Below are positions 59,376 through 64,000 of a stretch of 64,000 bases of DNA, piece by piece; the stretch's first letter is position 1; each line of letters begins with the position of its first letter. The DNA is from Actinomadura sp. NBRC 104425 (GTDB taxonomy: Bacteria > Actinomycetota > Actinomycetes > Streptosporangiales > Streptosporangiaceae): contig NZ_BSTN01000008.1 in assembly GCF_030269545.1 (NCBI RefSeq), positions 62,001 through 126,000 of the forward strand. Direction: 5' to 3'. The notes beneath the pieces are model-generated. The model searched no databases. It worked only from the letters and a program-made list of their open reading frames with translations, and was not told where the DNA came from. Both the position numbers and the translations under genes were made by a program.

Positions 59376-59415
59376 TCATATGACTACCTGTTGTAATCGA
59401 GGGTAACTACCCGGT

Positions 59416-60246
59416 GTGACAGACAGCACCGCGGGGCGTCGCCGCAGGGGCCGGCTGCTGATCATCGGCGGCGCGGAGAACCGCACGTGCGGCACCGGGC
59501 CGCTGGAGACGTTCGTGCGGCTGGCGGGCGGCTCGGCCGCGCGGGTGGTGGTGGTGACCACCGCCACCGAGATCCCCGAGGAGGTGACCGCCGAGTACAC
59601 CGCCGCGTTCGGGCGGCTCGGCGTGACCGCGGTGCGCGAGCTGCGGCTGCTGGGCCGGGCCGCGGCCGACGACCCGGGCGTGCTGGACGCCCTGGACGAG
59701 GCCACCGGCGTGCTGTTCAGCGGCGGCGACCAGTCGCGCATCCGCACCCTGGTCGGGTCCCAGACCAACCGGCTGCTGCGCCGCCGGCTGGAGGAGGACG
59801 GCCTGGTCATCGCCGGCACCAGCGCGGGCGCCACCGCGATGGGCCACTGGATGATCCTGGGCGGCAAGGGGCACGAGGTCGCCGCGTCCACGGTGCGGGT
59901 CGGACCGGGGCTGGCGCTGGTGGACAACGTCCTGATCGACATGCACTTTCTGGAGCGCGGGCGGCTGCCCCGCCTGCTCAGCGGCATCGCGCTGGACACC
60001 CGGCTGCTGGGCGTGGGGATCGACGAGGACACCGCGATCGTGGTGGGCGACGGCTCCTTCGAGGTGGTCGGCTCCGGGCTGGTCACGGTGGTGGACGCCG
60101 AGCGGGCCACGGTCGGCTACGCGGCGGGCGACGACGAGCCGATGGCGATGCTGCACGTCGACCTGCACATGCTCCCGGCGGGCTGCCGCTTCGACATGGA
60201 ACAGCGCAAGCCCGTCATCGGCCGGCGTCCCGGGGAGGAGTCCTGA
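59416..60246 (+). CDS. cphB: Cyanophycinase
   Basis: A 276-residue serine exopeptidase of family S51 that cuts cyanophycin (multi-L-arginyl-poly-L-aspartate) to beta-Asp-Arg dipeptides. The nucleophile Ser lies in IAGTSAGATAM near residue 136. Other blocks are LLIIGGAENRTCGTGPLETFVRLAGG, VLFSGGDQSRI, VDNVLIDMHFLERGRLPRLL and GVGIDEDTAIVV. The GTG at 59416 is used; a GTG lies at 59414 in another phase. The synthetase gene starts 3 nt after its stop, so the two are co-transcribed. Confidence 0.95.
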   Translation: MTDSTAGRRRRGRLLIIGGAENRTCGTGPLETFVRLAGGSAARVVVVTTATEIPEEVTAEYTAAFGRLGVTAVRELRLLGRAAADDPGVLDALDEATGVLFSGGDQSRIRTLVGSQTNRLLRRRLEEDGLVIAGTSAGATAMGHWMILGGKGHEVAASTVRVGPGLALVDNVLIDMHFLERGRLPRLLSGIALDTRLLGVGIDEDTAIVVGDGSFEVVGSGLVTVVDAERATVGYAAGDDEPMAMLHVDLHMLPAGCRFDMEQRKPVIGRRPGEES

Positions 60247-60249
60247 CCG

Positions 60250-62913
60250 ATGCGCATCGACGCGCTGCGCCGCCTCGGCGGCCCGAACGTGTACCTGTCC
60301 CGCCCGGTGCTGGTGGCCCGGCTGGAGCTGGCGGAGCTGACCGAGCGGGAGACCACCGACCGGCCCGGCTTCGCCGAGCGGCTGGTGGAGCTGCTGCCGG
60401 GACTGGCCGACCACCACTGCTCGGCCGGCCGCCCCGGCGGGCTGCTGGACGCGATGGCCCGCGGCACCTACTTCGGGCACGTCACCGAGCACGTGGCGCT
60501 GGAGCTGTCCTGCCGGATCGGCCGCGAGGTGTGCTTCGGCCGGACGGTGTGGGCGGGCTCCCCCGGCGTCTACGACGTGATTCTCGAGTGCCCGCGCGAC
60601 GAGCCGTCCGCCAGCCCGGTCCCCGGCGCCCTGCTGGCCCTGGCGGTGCGGACGGTGACCGGGGTGCTGGACGGCCGGCCGCCGGCGCTGAAACCGGAAC
60701 TGGCCCGCCTCCGCGCCGAGTACGAACGCACCCGCCTGGGCGTCAGCACCGCTGCGCTGGCGCGGGCCGCGCGGCGCCGGGGCGTGCCCGTGCGGCGGGT
60801 GGGCGAGCTGAACCTTCTGCACCTGGGGCACGGGCGGCACCGCCGCACGGTGTGGGCGGCGATGACCGACGCGACGTCGGCGATCGGCATGGAGATCGCC
60901 GCGGACAAGCGGCTGGCGCAGGTCGTGCTGGCCGAGGCGGGCATCCCGGTGCCCGAGGGGCGGCTGGTGACCAACGCCGCCGAGGCGCTGGACGCCCTGC
61001 GCGAGATCGGCCCGCCGGTGGTGGTCAAGCCGCTGTCGGGGCACCAGGGCGAGGGCGTGCGGGTCGAGCTGTCCGAACCCGCCGAGGTGCTGGCCGCGTT
61101 CCGCGCCGCGGCGGGCGTGGACGAGCGGGTGCTGGTGGAGTCCTACATCCCCGGCCGCGACTACCGGGTGCTGGTGGTGGGCGGGCGGGTGGCGGCCGCG
61201 GCCGAGCTGACCGCCGCGCACGTCGTCGGGGACGGCACGGCGACGGTCGCGGAACTGGTCGAGCGCGTCAACGCCGACCCGGCGCGCGGCGAGGGCCACG
61301 ACCGGCCGCTGACGCGGCTGCGGCTCGGCGCGGCGGAGGTGGCGCACCTGGCCCGCCAGGGGCACCGCCGCGACACCGTCCCCGCCGACGGGGAGGTGGT
61401 GTGGCTGCGCCGCAACGCCAACCTGTCCACCGGGGGCACCAGCCGGGACGTGACCGACGAGGTGCACCCGCAGGTCGCGCGGATGTGCGTGCGGGCGGCC
61501 GCGGCGATCGGCATGGACGTGTGCGGGGTGGACCTGCGCCTGCCCGACATCGCGGCGCCGCTGCCGTCCGACCCCGGCGCGGCGGGGGTGCTGGAGGTCA
61601 ACGCCGCCCCCGGGTTGCGCATGCACCTGCGGCCGCACCAGGGCAAGGGCCGCGACGTCGCGGCGGTGATCATCGACCTGTTGTTCCCGCCGGGCACGCC
61701 GTCGCGCATCCCGATCGTGTCGGTGACCGGCACCAACGGCAAGACCACGACCGTGCGGATGGTCGCCCACATCCTCGCCCGGCGGGGCCTGCGGGTCGGC
61801 ATGGCCTGCACCGAGGGCGTCTACGTCGAGGGGCGCGGGGCGGGCGGCCTGGTGTACCGGGCCGACGCGTCCGGGCCCCGGTCGGCGGAGATGGTGCTGG
61901 CCGACCGCTCGGTGGAGGCGGCGGTTCTGGAGACCGCGCGCGGCGGGATCGTCCGCCGCGGCCTGGGCTACGACCGCGCCGACGTGGCCGTGGTCACCAA
62001 CATCACCGCCGACCACCTGGGCGTCGACGACACCCTCACCGTGGACGACCTGGTGCACATCAAGGCGCTGGTGGCCGAGGAGATCCGGGACGGCGGGCAC
62101 CTGGTGCTCAACGCCGACGACCCGCGGGCGGCGGGCCTGGCCGAGCGTCCCGCCGTGCGGCGGCGCGACCCGGTGGTGCGGCTGTTCGGCGCGTCGGCGC
62201 GCAGCGCGGCCATCGCCCGGCACGTGGCGCAGGGCGGCGTGGCGTACTTCGTCGACGGCGGCCTGCTGGTGGAGGCGGCCGGTGCGGAGCGCACGCCGCT
62301 GCTGCCGGTCGGCGAGGTCGCCGGCGCGTTCGGCGGACGCGCCGCGCACGTGGTCGCCAACGCCCTGGCGGCGGCGGCCGCGGCCCGCGCCCTCGGCACC
62401 CCGGCCGACGTGGTCGCCGACGCGCTGCGCTCGTTCGCCCCGCACGACCGCAACCCCGGCCGCGGCTGCGTCTACCGGGTCGGCGACAACCCGGTGCTGG
62501 TCGACTACGCGCACAACCCGGCGGCGGTCGCCGCGATCGGCGCGTTCGTGCGCCGCCAGTGGGACCGGCCGGGCGTGGCCGCCGTCACGCTGCCCGGCGA
62601 CCGCGAGGACGCCCTGGTCGCCGAGACCGCCCGGGCGCTGGCGGAGGTGTTCGGCCGGGTCGTGGTCTACGAGGACGAGGACCTGCGCGGCCGCGCGCCC
62701 GGCGAGATGACCGACCTGATCGTCCGCGGGCTGCGGGAGCGCCGGCCGGACGTGCGGCACGTCGCGGCCGGCGACCTGAAGAGCGCGCTGACCACGGCCC
62801 TGACCCTCGCCGGCCCCGGCGAGCCGGTGCTGCTGCTGTACGAGAAGCTGCAGCCGGTCGCCGATCTGCTGCACACCCTGGGCGCCCAGCCCCGCCCGGC
62901 GGACGCCGGCTAG
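60250..62913 (+). CDS. cphA: Cyanophycin synthetase
   Basis: An 887-residue three-part ligase that adds Asp and Arg alternately to a cyanophycin primer using ATP. The N-terminal domain spans about residues 1-165. An ATP-grasp domain (about 190-480) contains VVKPLSGHQGEGVRVEL, VLVESYIPGRDYRVLVV, VCGVDLRLPD and LEVNAAPGLRMHL. The Mur-ligase-like domain (about 485-880) has the P-loop VTGTNGKTTTVRM near 493, ETARGGIVRRGLGYD, VTNITADHLG, and VDYAHNPAA. The layout is the CphA1 type. cphB precedes it by 3 nt. Its stop overlaps the stop of the convergent ccdA-like gene in a shared CTAG. Confidence 0.95.
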   Translation: MRIDALRRLGGPNVYLSRPVLVARLELAELTERETTDRPGFAERLVELLPGLADHHCSAGRPGGLLDAMARGTYFGHVTEHVALELSCRIGREVCFGRTVWAGSPGVYDVILECPRDEPSASPVPGALLALAVRTVTGVLDGRPPALKPELARLRAEYERTRLGVSTAALARAARRRGVPVRRVGELNLLHLGHGRHRRTVWAAMTDATSAIGMEIAADKRLAQVVLAEAGIPVPEGRLVTNAAEALDALREIGPPVVVKPLSGHQGEGVRVELSEPAEVLAAFRAAAGVDERVLVESYIPGRDYRVLVVGGRVAAAAELTAAHVVGDGTATVAELVERVNADPARGEGHDRPLTRLRLGAAEVAHLARQGHRRDTVPADGEVVWLRRNANLSTGGTSRDVTDEVHPQVARMCVRAAAAIGMDVCGVDLRLPDIAAPLPSDPGAAGVLEVNAAPGLRMHLRPHQGKGRDVAAVIIDLLFPPGTPSRIPIVSVTGTNGKTTTVRMVAHILARRGLRVGMACTEGVYVEGRGAGGLVYRADASGPRSAEMVLADRSVEAAVLETARGGIVRRGLGYDRADVAVVTNITADHLGVDDTLTVDDLVHIKALVAEEIRDGGHLVLNADDPRAAGLAERPAVRRRDPVVRLFGASARSAAIARHVAQGGVAYFVDGGLLVEAAGAERTPLLPVGEVAGAFGGRAAHVVANALAAAAAARALGTPADVVADALRSFAPHDRNPGRGCVYRVGDNPVLVDYAHNPAAVAAIGAFVRRQWDRPGVAAVTLPGDREDALVAETARALAEVFGRVVVYEDEDLRGRAPGEMTDLIVRGLRERRPDVRHVAAGDLKSALTTALTLAGPGEPVLLLYEKLQPVADLLHTLGAQPRPADAG

Positions 62914-63725
62914 CCGCGGGTCCGGCGCGCGGCCCACCAGGCCCCGGCGGCCGCGGCGCCGAGGAGGACGACGAACGCCACGTCGGGCACGGCCCGTCCC
63001 ATGCGCTGCACCCACTGCTCCAGCGCGACCTCCCGGTCGGCGCCGAGCGGCGAGGGCAGCGCGGCCGTCCCCTCGAAGGCCAAAAACAGCCCGCCGACGG
63101 CGACGAACATCAGCCCCGACGCCAGCGACGTGGTGTGCAGCCGCAGCGGGCCGGCGGTGAACGCCCTGCCGCGCAGCCAGCGGCGGCGCCCCAGGTCGAA
63201 CCGGTCCCACAGCAGCGCCAGCACGAACAGCGGCAGCGCCATGCCCAGCGCGTGGACGGCGAGGAGCACGCCGCCGTACAGCGGGTCCCCCTCCACGGCG
63301 GCCACGGTGAGGATCGCGCCCAGGATGGGACCCGCGCAGAAGCCCGCCAGCCCGTACACGGTGCCCAGCAGGTAGGTCGACACCGCCGACACCGGACGCA
63401 GCCGCCCGGCCGCCTCCTGCGCGCGTCCCGAGGCGAACCCCAGGCCGAGGATCTGGGCCGCCCCCAGCGCGACGACGACCGCTCCGCCCGCGGTGACCAG
63501 CAGCCCGCGATGGCCGTTGAACAGCCGCGCGGCGGCCGCACCGGCGACGCCGAGCGGGACGAGCGTGGTGGCCAGTCCCGCGTAGAAGACGCCGGTGCGG
63601 GCCAGCAGCCGCGCGGGCGCGGCGAACGAGTAGGCGAAGAACGCGGGCAGCAGCATCGCGCCGCACGGGCTGACCAGAGTGAGCACGCCCCCGAGGAACG
63701 CCGCCGGATACCCGATGTCGATCAC
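62910..63725 (-). CDS. CcdA-family cytochrome c biogenesis / thiol-disulfide transmembrane protein
   Basis: A 271-residue membrane protein with six or seven hydrophobic helices. The redox-active cysteines are Cys21 in LVSPCGAML and a second in GFCAGPI near residue 127, the paired arrangement of CcdA/DsbD-beta proteins that carry reducing power across the membrane. The N-terminal IGYPAAFLGGVLTLVSPCG is typical. The C-terminal 45 residues hold an extra helix. It likely supplies electrons to an extracytoplasmic thioredoxin-like partner, none of which is in view. It converges on cphA. Confidence 0.9.
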   Translation of the reverse strand: MIDIGYPAAFLGGVLTLVSPCGAMLLPAFFAYSFAAPARLLARTGVFYAGLATTLVPLGVAGAAAARLFNGHRGLLVTAGGAVVVALGAAQILGLGFASGRAQEAAGRLRPVSAVSTYLLGTVYGLAGFCAGPILGAILTVAAVEGDPLYGGVLLAVHALGMALPLFVLALLWDRFDLGRRRWLRGRAFTAGPLRLHTTSLASGLMFVAVGGLFLAFEGTAALPSPLGADREVALEQWVQRMGRAVPDVAFVVLLGAAAAGAWWAARRTRG

Positions 63726-63771
63726 GTGCCCCCTCCCACGTGACCGGCAGGCTACTAGGGCCCGGGGCCGG

Positions 63772-64000
63772 CTAGGCGGTGAAACCGTCCAGGGGCAGGC
63801 CGACGTAGTTCTCCGCCAGGCTCGCGGACGCGGCCTTCGACGACACGACGTAGTCCAGGTGGGAGCGCTGCAGGCGCCGGTCGAAGTCGTCGGCGGCCGG
63901 GTCGACGTGCAGCAGGGTGGTCATCCAGTACGAGAAGTGCTCGGCGCGCCAGACCCGGCGCAGGCACCGCTGGGAGTAGGAGTCCAGCAGCGTCTCGGAC
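63772..64000 (-). CDS. pobA: 4-hydroxybenzoate 3-monooxygenase, C-terminal end (partial)
   Basis: The last 76 codons of a gene that continues past the window edge. The sequence TLLDSYSQRCLRRVWRAEHF, SYWMTTLLHVDPAADDFDRRLQ, and SKAASASLAENYVGLPL closely matches the C-terminus of PobA, the FAD enzyme that hydroxylates 4-hydroxybenzoate to protocatechuate. The stop TAG reads on the minus strand at 63774-63772. Its presence fits the aromatic-acid genes 10 kb upstream (VanA-like oxygenase, CoA ligase). Confidence 0.88.
   Translation of the reverse strand, partial: SETLLDSYSQRCLRRVWRAEHFSYWMTTLLHVDPAADDFDRRLQRSHLDYVVSSKAASASLAENYVGLPLDGFTA

Noticed and set aside
62910..62913. Shared CTAG holding both stop codons of convergent cphA and ccdA-like genes
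   Set aside because: A neat 4-base overlap, but such convergent stop overlaps are common in compact genomes.
59407..63666. A very long open frame opposite the cyanophycin genes
   Set aside because: It is low-complexity (His/Gly/Arg/Ala-rich) and lies antisense to well-recognised cphB and cphA. High GC content removes stop codons from such frames.
1..64000. tRNA, rRNA, riboswitch, insertion-sequence or phage features
   Set aside because: I looked for cloverleaf-like segments, transposase motifs and integrases and found none I could support by eye.

Overview
The window is very GC-rich DNA from a filamentous-type actinomycete. The evidence is strong G/C bias at third codon positions, F420-type oxidoreductases, an XRE regulator divergent from an anti-sigma-like ATPase, an IdeR/DmdR-type iron box, and many ATGA or GTGA start/stop overlaps. 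Gene families fit Streptosporangiales or Thermomonosporaceae, but genus is inference. No tRNA, rRNA, CRISPR array, transposase or phage gene was seen.

Region by region. (1) 1-3322: the end of a polar amino-acid ABC transporter operon (binding protein with an SPSE-repeat tail, permease, ATPase) and an AraC-type regulator. (2) 3339-9650: a hypothetical gene, a small EF-hand protein, pgi, a membrane protein overlapping a solute-binding lipoprotein, a PPOX-class oxidoreductase and a P-loop kinase-like protein. (3) 9651-13443: a decayed patch with an EamA-type transporter fragment and a frameshifted, N-terminally truncated copy of the intact XRE/TPR-like regulator beside it, then a divergent GHKL ATPase. 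(4) 13456-23235: an LLM oxidoreductase, then a long leftward locus that encodes the whole trans-4-hydroxyproline route to 2-oxoglutarate: three-component D-hydroxyproline dehydrogenase, DHDPS-family deaminase, epimerase, permease and semialdehyde dehydrogenase. The FAD subunit and the deaminase are continuous in one reading frame. An XRE-cupin regulator lies upstream, and the same 18-bp palindrome precedes both the regulator and the operon.

(5) 23402-30303: small membrane proteins, a YbhB/PEBP-like protein, a transketolase broken by an apparent one-base loss in a C-run, a MmyB-type regulator divergent from an MFS exporter, and a zinc alcohol dehydrogenase. (6) 30459-45729: a hemerythrin protein and a glycoconjugate island. 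Two GT2 genes lie leftward of a divergent promoter region. Ten tightly overlapping rightward genes follow: carbamoyltransferase, a GT2-GmhB fusion, GT9, two further glycosyltransferases, GmhA, HldE, SDR, GT9 and a UXS-like enzyme. GmhA, HldE and the GmhB domain together form the ADP-D-glycero-D-manno-heptose pathway. A pyruvyl-transferase-like gene lies nearby. (7) 45795-49344: a secreted serine protease and glpF-glpK.

(8) 49491-54255: an aromatic-acid group with a PaaX-type regulator divergent from an acyl-CoA ligase, then an IclR regulator, a VanA-like Rieske oxygenase and a 53-residue Cys protein. PobA at the right edge fits the same theme. (9) 54258-57849: an iron box and siderophore-interacting protein, an AarF/UbiB-like kinase and an LCP protein. 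(10) 57963-62913: cyanophycinase and cyanophycin synthetase, divergent from an M20-family protein that has lost three expected metal ligands. (11) 62910-64000: a CcdA-family membrane protein and the C-terminus of 4-hydroxybenzoate 3-monooxygenase.

The most interesting points are the in-frame dehydrogenase-deaminase fusion with its matched operators, the ADP-heptose island with GmhB fused to a glycosyltransferase, and the M20 pseudoenzyme beside the cyanophycin genes.
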